This document shows positions 54,751-64,000 of a stretch of 64,000 nt of DNA, one piece after another (the first letter of the stretch is position 1; every line of letters starts with the position of its first letter). Below the pieces are notes generated by a model. That model made no database searches. It worked only from the letters and a program-made list of their open reading frames with translations, and was not told where the DNA came from. A program made the position numbers and the translations under genes. Where the stretch lies: the NCBI RefSeq assembly GCF_021730395.1, contig NC_069366.1:88524501-88588500 (forward strand). Reading direction: 5' to 3'. The DNA comes from Mercenaria mercenaria. Its lineage: Eukaryota > Mollusca > Bivalvia > Venerida > Veneridae.

Positions 54751-57700
54751 ATCTATTAATTTAAAATCATATTAGATTTTGACCGATATAATACTGGAAA
54801 CAGGTATGTAATAAACGGGTCATTAAAGCTGTACCTTGATCAACAATGATGTATTCGGCTCTCGTGGATTTTTGCCAGACCGAACAAATTTGCTGCAAGC
54901 ACCTCATTGGGTCCATACTAAAATACACTTGAGTCGAATACAACATGACAGATCAAGGTACTGTTATAATTCTCCGCGCAGAGTATTTGTGATGGGTTTT
55001 TTATGTCGTAAATGACGACTTTTTCCTTTCGATATGCAAAATTTCAAATTTCTAATGTTTGATCTGGTCCATAATAATGGCATCATATTTAACAACACAA
55101 ACAAGAAAAAAAGTTCCACTAGGAAAAAAGAAGCAGGAAAGAAATCAAAGAGCAGAAAGGAAGCAATTTTTGTCGGACATCCCGTGAAAAATTCCTTTCG
55201 TTTACAGTTTGATGAATGCGCAAGCAAAAAATAGTTTTGGTGATCGTGCTTTTTTTCCATAAACTCTTATACATGCATTTCTCAAGCTTATATTCAAGGG
55301 GCAGGACGTGAAGTGGTTGCACACTTGGTTCAAGCGAGCGAAATGGTCGCAAACTTACAAAATGGCGGATATTTACTGATCTTTTGTGACAGGTTTGATA
55401 ATTCAGCTTTTCAATTTAGATTCAAGTATTACAGTTTATCATCTTTCTACGTAGCATATTAAACAATGATTTATAGAATATACAATATTCCGAACCTTTC
55501 AAACCTGTTACATTACAAAACAAAGGCATTACTAGCCTTGAAGAGAAACGAGATTTCTTTTATTTCACATCACATCTGCTGAATTTTAGGAGAAATTCAT
55601 TTCTGTCACGAACTTAAGTGTTTTACTTTTCTCATCCGTAGAAAAATTTGTATTTTTAATGAAATTTTTTATTATTAAGAGTTAAAAATTATAAAGATTA
55701 TAATTCACATTACATTGGTGTATGTGTTGGAGAGCTGTTCTCAATAAAATGGTTATCTTATTTTAAGAAAGTGTTGTATTATTTCTGTATGAGAAGGGTA
55801 TGGGGGTCCTCCCCCGAAAAATTTTGCAATTTGTGCATGTCAAATCCTGAATTCTAATAGGATTTCAACACTTAAAATTATGGTTGTCAGTTACTCTAGC
55901 TTTAAGTTATATGATGTCAACAAGCTTTGAAAAAAAGGTAGTTTGAGTAGAAATCATTTTAGGGTGCGAGATTCTTGTGGGAAGTGGTACTGTAGATGAT
56001 AAAGCCAAATGTTGAATTCTAGTGAGTTTTTAGGATAACATCACCAGTATGGTCTTATGACTAAGATGAAAAAATATATATATACTCAAAAGATGCTTCT
56101 CCCCTTCCCCATCTCCCTGCTCTTACACCGTTAATAACATAATGTAGTCAAAATTACACAGCTTTAATACTTTCAAATCAATCTCGCACTCAGCAGTGTT
56201 GAATATTTTAACGTGCTGCTCTTTCTTAATAATGAAGTGTTATGTTATATAAGTATATATATTAATCTGGTATAATAACAAATAATATTAATAATAATAA
56301 TTATGTTATGATATGATATATATACTAACCTGTTATTATAAAATATTACCAGTAAATCTAAATGTAGTTTCAAAGACAAGAATGGGGATTTCAGAGTAAT
56401 GGAAATAATTGTTTTGAAACATCTGACCTAGAGTCAGGAAGTTTTTTTCAGTGATTTGGGAGTCAGAATTTTTATTTTCAATATGTTTAAACCAGAATAT
56501 TTTTTCAAGCAAAACCAGTCAGGATTTTATCATTAAAATTATTAAGTAGTTACTACGGAAGCATGGAGGGGACAACTGTAAAAAATATAAACAAATAAAT
56601 TCATAATTTAGAAATTGTTTGTTTCAGAAAATTTGATGTACTTTTTATAACTACTACTTAGCACTGAAAAAGTCGAGTATTTAGTCGGCATATGTAACGG
56701 AAGCAGAGTAGAATCTCAAAGTCGTGTTACAACCGTAGGGTGGAATGGAACAGCTATATTTTATCGTAGATTCATGTATAGGCAATTTCGCTATATGTTT
56801 ATATAACAACTGCTGCGGATCGTGTTAGAATATTCTATTCATACCAAGGTCAAATGCTCACAAGTGGTATCACAAACAAAACGCACGTGGTCTATTGTGT
56901 CTATTGTGTAAACTAGGTCAATCGTATTTGACAGTCCCGATTGGACAGTCTTTTGATGCGAACGTTAATGATTGACAGTTTTTGGTCCGTCCATTGTATA
57001 TTGACAATGTTACTACGATTGTAAATACCTACATGTACTATATTATCCCGTTTTACGTGCTGGTGGTAAATTAATTCCCACGATTGCTTTAGCATAGACC
57101 TTGAAAATTGAAATCTACTCCTCTATTTATTTATTTTTCGTCCCATTCTGTTTCCCCCGTAAATCGTAAATCATCTCGCCTTACCGTGAATTTCAGTACT
57201 TTTCTACTTGTACTTTCCTTTTTTGAATACTATTATCAAATTGTATCACAATAATTGTGTTTTAGCCCAGCAATTATACGTTGTATTATTGTACTTTTAT
57301 TTGATCATGTTTTTATACCATGTAATTGTAATGCAATGTAAATAACCTGATATGGATAATAAAATATGTCTGTCAGTCTGAAAAGTTTGGAGTGATTTAT
57401 TACATGAATAATTTCTTTTATTGCAGTTAGTGTCACTTTACATCATTGGTATCCTTGACTTCAGAAACATGTTTACTACAATCGAGCAAGAAGAGCGACC
57501 TTTCCCATATGACATTATTAGGCTAATGAATCTGTGACAAGAGGCTTGCTTTAGGGGCCACATAATGGTAGATATGGGTGACCTTTTCTCTCAAAAAATT
57601 CCACTTACATAAATTGATTATGGAAATGTAAGGAAATCTGTTAAATCAAAATTATTTTCTTTTAATTGTGATCAATAGTGAAAGTAAATATGAAAAATAA

Positions 57701-58478
57701 CTTTCTTTTCCGACGCCCGTTCTTTTGCCAAACTTATACAAGTTTGCTATAAAAAAATATAGCGACAAAACAGGAAAACTCGCTTTTATAATGTTTTTGA
57801 CATAATCTTGATAGAAAATAACAAAATCGTAATGAGGTCGAAACAAAATGAGCGGCATCTGTTCGTCAGTCTTACAGATTTATCTTTCCACTCCAGTCTA
57901 GTCCACTGTGATAATCTGACATGCATTGATTAGGTTCCGTAACTCTATTTTACAAGTTTATCAAATTGTGCCCTTTATTGACTTAGCTTGTATATATATT
58001 CTGTATCACTTAGCTTGTATGTAGGGATAATACACGTTTTTTTTTGTGTATTAACGTCTGCAGAAGCCCGCGGGATTGTTTGTGACCGAGACCGAAGGTC
58101 GCTATTCTTGCATAAAAAAACATTACACGACGACTAAATGCATTGTTTTCATATGTGATGACTTGACGATTCCGGTACATTTTTTATTTACCATTCTTGT
58201 TGTTCTTGGAAACGGTAAACATGTTTTAAATATCCATAACCGGGGCACACATAACAACAACACTACTAAAAGCGTGATTTGAAGGTTTTTGAGCATCTTA
58301 TTTTTATTTTTAGTTATTACAAACGTTACATTACACATAATTTTGCATATAACTAAAATAATTGATAAACAGGAACACAATTATTTTAAGAATAACAACT
58401 TTACATTCGAAATATTTTGAGTACGAACAAACAGAGTACGGATGAGTACGAAGCTAGTGACTAGCTTTCGAGGTTATT
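54751..58478. other. 3.7 kb without a supported gene
   Basis: Mostly AT-rich. A lysine-rich frame of 66 codons (55034-55234 +) has no recognised domain. Around 57230-57382 an ATAATAAAATATGTCTGTC stretch resembles the 3' end of a retroposed sequence. Nothing else identified. Confidence 0.4.
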
Positions 58479-58585
58479 ATTGATCAGGTCGGCATGACGT
58501 CACATCCGGAGCAGTCGATTATGCAAATCACCTTGGAGGTGAAAGCAGGACCCGGCAATTCGTAGCGAATTAACTAGCGGTGTGG
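58479..58585 (+). repeat. left member of a diverged inverted repeat
   Basis: ATTGATCAGGTCGG followed by ATCCGGAGCA and GGAGGTGAAAGCAGGAC; an inverted, diverged match lies at about 61890-61980. Confidence 0.4.
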
Positions 58586-59524
58586 GTTGTGATGTTTTTA
58601 TTTTCAAATAAAACAAATCAAGAGTATTCTTTTTTATTATCTACAGTCCTTAGGCTGTGGTACAATCTATATATTTTTTTTAAAAAGTAGAGTTTTTGTA
58701 ATAATTGATTTTGTGGCATTTTAAAACGGTCTGGAAAAAGTGACACATTATGTATTGTCAGCTCTTCGGCGCTACGGATAAGTTATAATTAAAACAAGTT
58801 TCGAAATTTATTCAACATTTTCTCAGTTTGCATATATAAATATTAAACTAAACTAAATATCTGAGAACATAACAATTTTTTTATTCAACTTCTTTGCTTA
58901 AAATCGTAGCAGTTGTTTCTTCCATCTTTCAGAGAATCTTTTAAGTGTCTTGAAAAAGAATGTTAGATCTATTTTATTTTCAAGAATGAACAGATCAAAT
59001 AAATAAGTAAATTAATTTTCTGATTTTTTTATGTCTTTTTAAAATAAGCTGATAAGCTGATTTTCTAAATGTTTTAATGCTCTGAAATAATATATTGTTG
59101 CCATTTTGCTGAAATGTATTTTGTGCGATATATTTTATTTTGTTTTATGTAAAATACTATAATGTTGAAGTACATTAAGTATGAAAGTCATTTAAATAAA
59201 GTTGAAAAACTTATACTTTATTCTATGTACGTAATCTTATTGCAGTCATTTTTTTTTGAAGAAATGTGAAATGTCCTTCCAGTCAAAAATTAGTTTGGTG
59301 AATTGATTTTAAAATTTCAAATGAACTGTATGCCTATATGCTCGGGCATGTGTATTAATTAAGGTTTTTTTTATGTAGTAGCTCTCTTAATCCCTTTGTC
59401 AATAATTCACATGCAAATAACAATAATGTGCATCTTCCAAATATCATAAGACCCTGGAGGCATACATCAAACGGATAAGACAGGAAATTACCATAAGGCC
59501 CCGGAGGGGTACATCAGAGGGTTC
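58586..59524. other. no gene seen
   Basis: AT-rich. Just before the LINE a ~48-bp segment is repeated twice (ATAAGACCCTGGAGGCATAC and ATAAGGCCCCGGAGGGGTAC). Confidence 0.45.
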
Positions 59525-60960
59525 TGGAATAGATATAGAGGACATGATTTTACTTTTGTTGTTATTTGCTGATGATATGGTTATACTAGGTAAAACGCCG
59601 CAGGAACTTCAAATGCATTTAGATAAATTACACGAATATTGTAGAGATTGGGGGTTAGAAGTCAATACTGAGAAAACAAAAATTATGGTGTTCAGAAAAA
59701 GAGGAGGTTTACTTCAAAACGAATCTTGGTCTTATAACGGTAACAATATTGAGGTAGTAGATAATTTCAATTATTTAGGGACTGTATTTAACTACACTGG
59801 CAATTTTGCACTTAATCAAGAATATATCACAGGTAAAGCGCTTAAGGCATTAAATGTTTTAATGGTTAACTGTAGGAAATATAGACTTACGCCAAAACTA
59901 TTATGTCAGCTTTTTGATGCTTTTGTTGGTTCAATTTTATCTTATGGTTCGGAAATTTGGGGATTTACAAAGTCAAAAGAAATTGAAAGGATACATTTAA
60001 AGTTTTGTAAAACGATTTTAAATGTAAGATTAACAACCAGTTCTACAGGTGTTTATGGAGAGTTAGGAAGATATCCACTTTATATATCACGTTATTTACG
60101 TATTGTTAAATATTGGTTTAAAATATTAAACACTGATAATATTATTCTCCGCTATGTGTATCAAAAGTCATTAAGTGATTGTAATAAAGGATTAAATAAT
60201 TGGGTTTTAAAATTAAAGAACCTTTTATGTGATTATGGTTTTGTAGATATTTGGAATAACCCTTATGTAATTGAGTGTAAACATTTTATGCATATATTTA
60301 GGCAGCGTGTTATTGACTGTTTTATTCAAGGTTGGCATGTATCTAAAGAAACTAGTGCTGTGCTAGAGCTGTACAATAATTTTAAATTCAGTTTTACTTA
60401 TGAAAACTACTTGGATCTATTACCAAACAATTTGAGATTGTATATAACTAGACTTAGAATTTCTGCACATAGTCTTAGAATACATACTGGACGATACGCC
60501 AGAAATAGATTACAAAGAAATGAACGTTATTGTCAATGTTGTAATGAAAGGGATATAGAAGATGAGTTTCATTTTATCATTATATGTTCTTGTTACACAG
60601 ATGTAAGAAAACAATATATCAAAAAGTATTACTATACAAGACCAAGTATGTTCAAGTTTTTAGAACTGATACAAAGTAACAATAGGAATACACTATTCAA
60701 GTTAGCAATGTATTGTAAAAATGCTACGAATATCAGAACTTCGATTTTGAATAATGTACTGTAATATCACATTATCATGTTGTATGTTTTCTTTATTGCT
60801 TCATTATACTGTTCATCCTCAAATAATTTGAAATGCTACTGTACCAAATATCGCATTAGACCTATATATTGTTAAAAATTGAAATTATTGTATGTTTGAT
60901 GATGTACGTTGTACAAGTCAAAATAAATTATATGTTCTGTTCTGTTCATGTTCTGATAAA
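59525..60960 (+). mobile_element. 5'-truncated LINE with open reverse-transcriptase end
   Basis: Homology starts inside the reverse transcriptase (GIDIEDMILLLLLFADDMVI), so the 5' part is missing, as is usual for LINE copies. After the stop at 60764 comes about 190 bp of 3' UTR ending in a short (TTCTG)n run near 60935-60955. The clade was not assigned. Confidence 0.85.
59544..60764 (+). CDS. LINE reverse transcriptase, C-terminal 406 codons
   Basis: FADDMVI carries the catalytic aspartate pair and is followed by the thumb-type region (LHEYCRDWGLEVNTEKTKIM, FNYLGTVFNYTG). After YGSEIWGF comes a long connector, and near the C-terminus a zinc-binding-like group (CQCCNERDIEDEFHFIIICSC), then SMFKFLELIQSNNRNTLFKL. 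No stop interrupts 406 codons although the upstream polymerase and endonuclease are absent. It cannot work alone. The open frame suggests recent arrival; the ATG used is internal to the original protein. Confidence 0.88.
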   Translation: MILLLLLFADDMVILGKTPQELQMHLDKLHEYCRDWGLEVNTEKTKIMVFRKRGGLLQNESWSYNGNNIEVVDNFNYLGTVFNYTGNFALNQEYITGKALKALNVLMVNCRKYRLTPKLLCQLFDAFVGSILSYGSEIWGFTKSKEIERIHLKFCKTILNVRLTTSSTGVYGELGRYPLYISRYLRIVKYWFKILNTDNIILRYVYQKSLSDCNKGLNNWVLKLKNLLCDYGFVDIWNNPYVIECKHFMHIFRQRVIDCFIQGWHVSKETSAVLELYNNFKFSFTYENYLDLLPNNLRLYITRLRISAHSLRIHTGRYARNRLQRNERYCQCCNERDIEDEFHFIIICSCYTDVRKQYIKKYYYTRPSMFKFLELIQSNNRNTLFKLAMYCKNATNIRTSILNNVL

Positions 60961-61889
60961 ACAAACAGGAAATCAATCTATTAATTAGTGATAGTCATTA
61001 GAAACTGGTCGAAACTGATTTTCATTAATATACCACATACTGATTGGTTTCCATAGTGATTTATGACTTATGACTGGAATGTGTGCTTTAATTTTGTGGT
61101 ATGTGGAAGCAGTCAATTGTGACAGTCTATAACAATTAACAAAAAAATATGGATGCAAATTATCGTTCACAGTTTTAAATAATTGACAATTTACTACAAA
61201 GCAGACAGTATTTTCGTAAATAGAAGTCATCAATTTATTGATACGTCCTGGCTTTTCGTAAAAAGAAGCTAGCATGCAGTTATTATATATCATTTTATCT
61301 CCACGTGTAACATATAAAAAATCCCTTTGTGTTATAAATGCAGAAAAAGATCTTATATTGTGATCCTGATACGCTTCGAGGGAAAAAAATCCCTTCTCCA
61401 GTATTTACGCATAATGCACTATTAAGCTTTAAATTTTGACACCTCTCATTAAATCTCACACGAATCAGAATTTAGGTAAGAGGTGTTGATTTAATTAAAT
61501 TTGGCGTGACTGAATCACTTTTGACACCACAGTTCAAGCTATCTGGCTTTCAGAACTATTTTAATGGCTGGCTACAAATAGAACGAGAAAAGTGAAACAA
61601 ATGGATTAACCTAATTAGGTGAGCTAGATTCTCTATTTTATTTATTTTTAAAAGACCTCCAATTTTTTAAATTATGATTTTCATCCAGTCCGTCACGAAT
61701 ATGAGACCTCGCAGCTTACACGGATCAATGATGAATATCACGTCTGAAACCTAAAAAAAGAAAGTTTTCTTTCACAGGAGTGATTTCTTGAACATCATGC
61801 TACATTATAAATTCACTGACTTATTAATATTGCCCAAAATTTAACTTTAAGCAAAGAAAAACAACCAGCACTAGTGAAACATGAAACGC
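60961..61889. other. no gene seen
   Basis: AT-rich; the 102-codon frame on the - strand has no recognised domain. Confidence 0.4.
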
Positions 61890-61980
61890 TTTTCAATTAC
61901 AATTTAGCGTTTGCTGTCACCTCGGCTTGTTGCTACGCAACGCGATACGCTAAAGTGCCCGGATATCCGACCTGATCAAT
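61890..61980 (-). repeat. right member of a diverged inverted repeat
   Basis: On the - strand ATTGATCAGGTCGGATATCC-GGGCA and GAGGTGACAGCAAACG, partner of 58479-58585. Confidence 0.4.
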
Positions 61981-62166
61981 ATGAATTCTGCGAACAATCA
62001 GGTAAAAACAAACCGACTGATACTAACAAAAATCATTAATATAATACCTAAAAACGGGCAATAGCACAAGTTACACGCGATACTTATTTATTCACAGTTA
62101 TTTACAATAACTGAACAGACGCTTTGTAAAGGGAGTAAACTCTAAGAGAAGCTAGAGCGTACATTG

Positions 62167-62340
62167 ATGGGGGCAGTACGTTTGGGGTTTGAAACTGATA
62201 CAGCTAGACATACTATGGATTACAGTGTATCTATAATGCTACAAGAAGAGGTTATTATGGAAGAAACAAGATGCAGATGCCAAATATCAGTCTGCGCAGA
62301 AATACATACATACGTCCCTGGCAAAGCATTTCAAAAATAA
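62167..62340 (+). CDS. 57-codon open frame, unknown
   Basis: Starts MGAVRLGFETDTARHTMDYS and ends AEIHTYVPGKAFQK. No domain recognised, no signal peptide and no clear splice context. Chance is quite possible. Confidence 0.12.
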   Translation: MGAVRLGFETDTARHTMDYSVSIMLQEEVIMEETRCRCQISVCAEIHTYVPGKAFQK

Positions 62341-62536
62341 AAATCATGTATTAACAGCACGTGAATTGCCTTGTTTGCACACGATTTTTCTCCCGTTTAT
62401 ACATGGGCGGATCCAGTGAAAAAAGTATTTTTTATGCAAGAATATATATTCTCTAGACGTTGGGTGGTTAATGATGACAGCAACGACCAATACCCGTTAT
62501 ACCCATTCGAACTGTGACTTTCACAGAATACTTTGA

Positions 62537-62690
62537 ATGCCGTTCAGTGCGCGACATTCGACATTCGAAAAAATAATGTCGTACAGAAAACGACACTGGA
62601 TATACATTCGAGCTTTGACTTTAACGGAAAGCAAAAAAAAAAAAAAAAATGCCGTTCAATGCGCGACATTCGACATTCAAACTTCAAAAA
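62537..62690 (+). repeat. direct repeat around a poly-A run
   Basis: ATGCCGTTCAGTGCGCGACA plus TTCGACATTC occurs at about 62537 and again at about 62649, the second just after a 17-base A run. Possibly two ends of a small retroposed insertion. Confidence 0.6.
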
Positions 62691-62786
62691 AGAATATTTA
62701 TTCAGAGAAGCGATTAATGTGTTGCAAAAGTAATTTTGCAATATACCACTTACCAATATTGTTAACATTTAGCTTCTCTGGCTTCT

Positions 62787-62992
62787 TTAACCCTTACCAT
62801 GCTAAATTTCTAAAATGGACTGGTCCATCATTCAATGTGGGCAATACCAATAATTTTCGAAGAGGAGTTCACAGAAAATTTACTTACTGAATCAGTGCAG
62901 ACCATGATCAGCCTGCACGGACGTGTAGGTTGATCTTGGTCTGCACTGGTCGCAAAGGCAGAATATCTTGCCGCCAGCAAGCTAAAGGTTAA
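62787..62992 (+). mobile_element. palindromic element, family 2 (full copy)
   Basis: TTAACCCTTACCATGC to GCAAGCTAAAGGTTAA, with the inner hairpin CAGACCATGATCAGCCTGCA. About 206 bp, same build as 10093-10305. Confidence 0.88.
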
Positions 62993-63185
62993 GACAAAAT
63001 GAACAAGAAGATTAAATATAAGAACATTTATTTGTACATGGACGCAATTCTGTATAATATAAATACAGATGCAAACACTTATAGTCAATAAAAGTGCTTT
63101 GATAGAATGAAAGACGTCTTGAATCGTTTTGATAAGTGAAAATCTTATATGTTTAAAATGTACAGTTGCTCTGAATAATTTTTAA
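62993..63185. other. no gene seen
   Basis: Short AT-rich gap. Confidence 0.4.
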
Positions 63186-63189
63186 ATAG

Positions 63190-64000
63190 TTTAGTTTAGT
63201 TTAGTTTAGTTTATTTCATATATCCATTAGGCCATAGGCCCATGTGGCAATTTTAGTATATACAAATAACACGAATAATATGACGGACATGTACATATAA
63301 TATAATTTCATATTTGCACTGTATTATAATTATAATTCTAATAAATATAAATTGTATGGAACATTAGTTGTCACAATATGACATAAATCAAAATATGCAG
63401 TAAACCTAATGTACACATACTTGTAATGTAACAACACAATTTGTCGTACATTGTACATATTATATTGCAACAACAAAAACGATCGAGGCATTTTAAAAAG
63501 TCTTTAATGTGATCAATACTATACTACTACCTAGTAAACGTTGTAAGTAAGATTCACAAGTGGTTTTTGATGAGCATGTTTCATAGTATTTGATTATTAT
63601 AAAATATGTAACGCCATTATCAATACACATATTAATCAAACGATCATTTAAATATAAAGTTATTAAAAAGCACATTCCACTTTGATGTCTATCTTGTCCG
63701 AAACGAAAAAGACAAGAAAAAATGGTGGAAAATAAAGCTTGTTTGTTGCTAAAATAGATGTGCAGTTAGTAACAACTAGATTACATAACATAACATAAAT
63801 TTTATATATGTTTCTAAATTATGTGTTGTTATACAATAAGTCTGATCTCATAGTAAATGCTTTATTTACAAAACTTCCAAGACTTTTTAATGTTCGGCTA
63901 TTTTCCGAATTCAACAGTTCTATGAATTTAAGCATACTTGGACGTTTCCAGTAATACAGAGGTTACAATGATTTATTCCATCTGCCGGTTTCAATGCAAA
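63190..64000 (-). mobile_element. LINE 3' end, runs off the window
   Basis: Read on the - strand, a frame ending at about 63825 gives YWKRPSMLKFIELLNSENSR and SFVNKAFTMRSDLLYNNT, closely like the end of the LINE protein at 59544-60764. One in-frame stop lies slightly upstream (KSL-stop-PLYYW). About 600 bp of 3' UTR follow, with TTGCCACATGGGCCTATGGC, and a (TAAAC)n tail at 63190-63225. Confidence 0.8.

Noticed and set aside
55034-55234. Lysine-rich 66-codon frame NKKKSSTRKKEAGKKSK
   Set aside because: A-rich sequence gives lysine runs by chance; no homologue recognised and no splice context.
58076-58282. 68-codon frame on the + strand
   Set aside because: No domain or splice evidence; composition fits random AT-rich DNA.

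Overview
The window looks like gene-poor, repeat-rich nuclear DNA from a mollusc, most likely a bivalve. No species can be assigned from the sequence alone. The evidence is spliced GT-AG genes, a secreted molluscan-type tyrosinase in tandem copies, a TMEM170-like exon, a BEL/Pao LTR element, several tRNA-derived SINE families with shared 3' tails, Tc1 and hAT-type DNA elements, and strongly palindromic short elements that recur up to five times.

Layout. 0-1.2 kb: the last coding exon of a TMEM170-like membrane protein (+ strand), with a hAT-like element inserted just past its stop codon. 2.5-17.2 kb: intergenic repeats, including palindromic elements, a 157-bp satellite (4.9-6.3 kb), long degenerate ~150-bp arrays (10.5-16.6 kb), a poly-C tract, a CA microsatellite and SINEs. 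17.7-24.6 kb: a chimeric SINE and a young, whole-looking BEL/Pao element on the - strand. 25.0-42.0 kb: two tandem tyrosinase loci on the - strand. The upstream locus (35.2-41.9 kb) reads as a complete five-exon gene of 669 codons. The downstream locus (25.0-29.2 kb) is a partial, decayed copy interrupted by a 2.1-kb terminal-inverted-repeat transposon, which itself holds a smaller hAT-like element. 42-52.9 kb: a decayed Tc1-like transposase with an apparent intron, a 0.9-kb direct duplication, a 1.04-kb TA-flanked element, SINEs and palindromic elements. 53.2-64 kb: three pieces of non-LTR retrotransposons of one type, one with an open 406-codon reverse-transcriptase C-terminal region.

The only host genes I can support are the TMEM170-like exon, the tyrosinase gene and its pseudogene. 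The tyrosinase keeps a signal peptide and both copper sites, so it is probably a secreted phenol oxidase. Nearly everything else is mobile DNA, much of it nested: element in gene, element in element, palindromic element in LINE, short inverted-repeat element in SINE. Comparing the two tyrosinase copies gives the empty site of the 2.1-kb transposon to the base. That transposon, with nine copies of a ~15-bp motif in each 194-bp terminus, is the least familiar object here.
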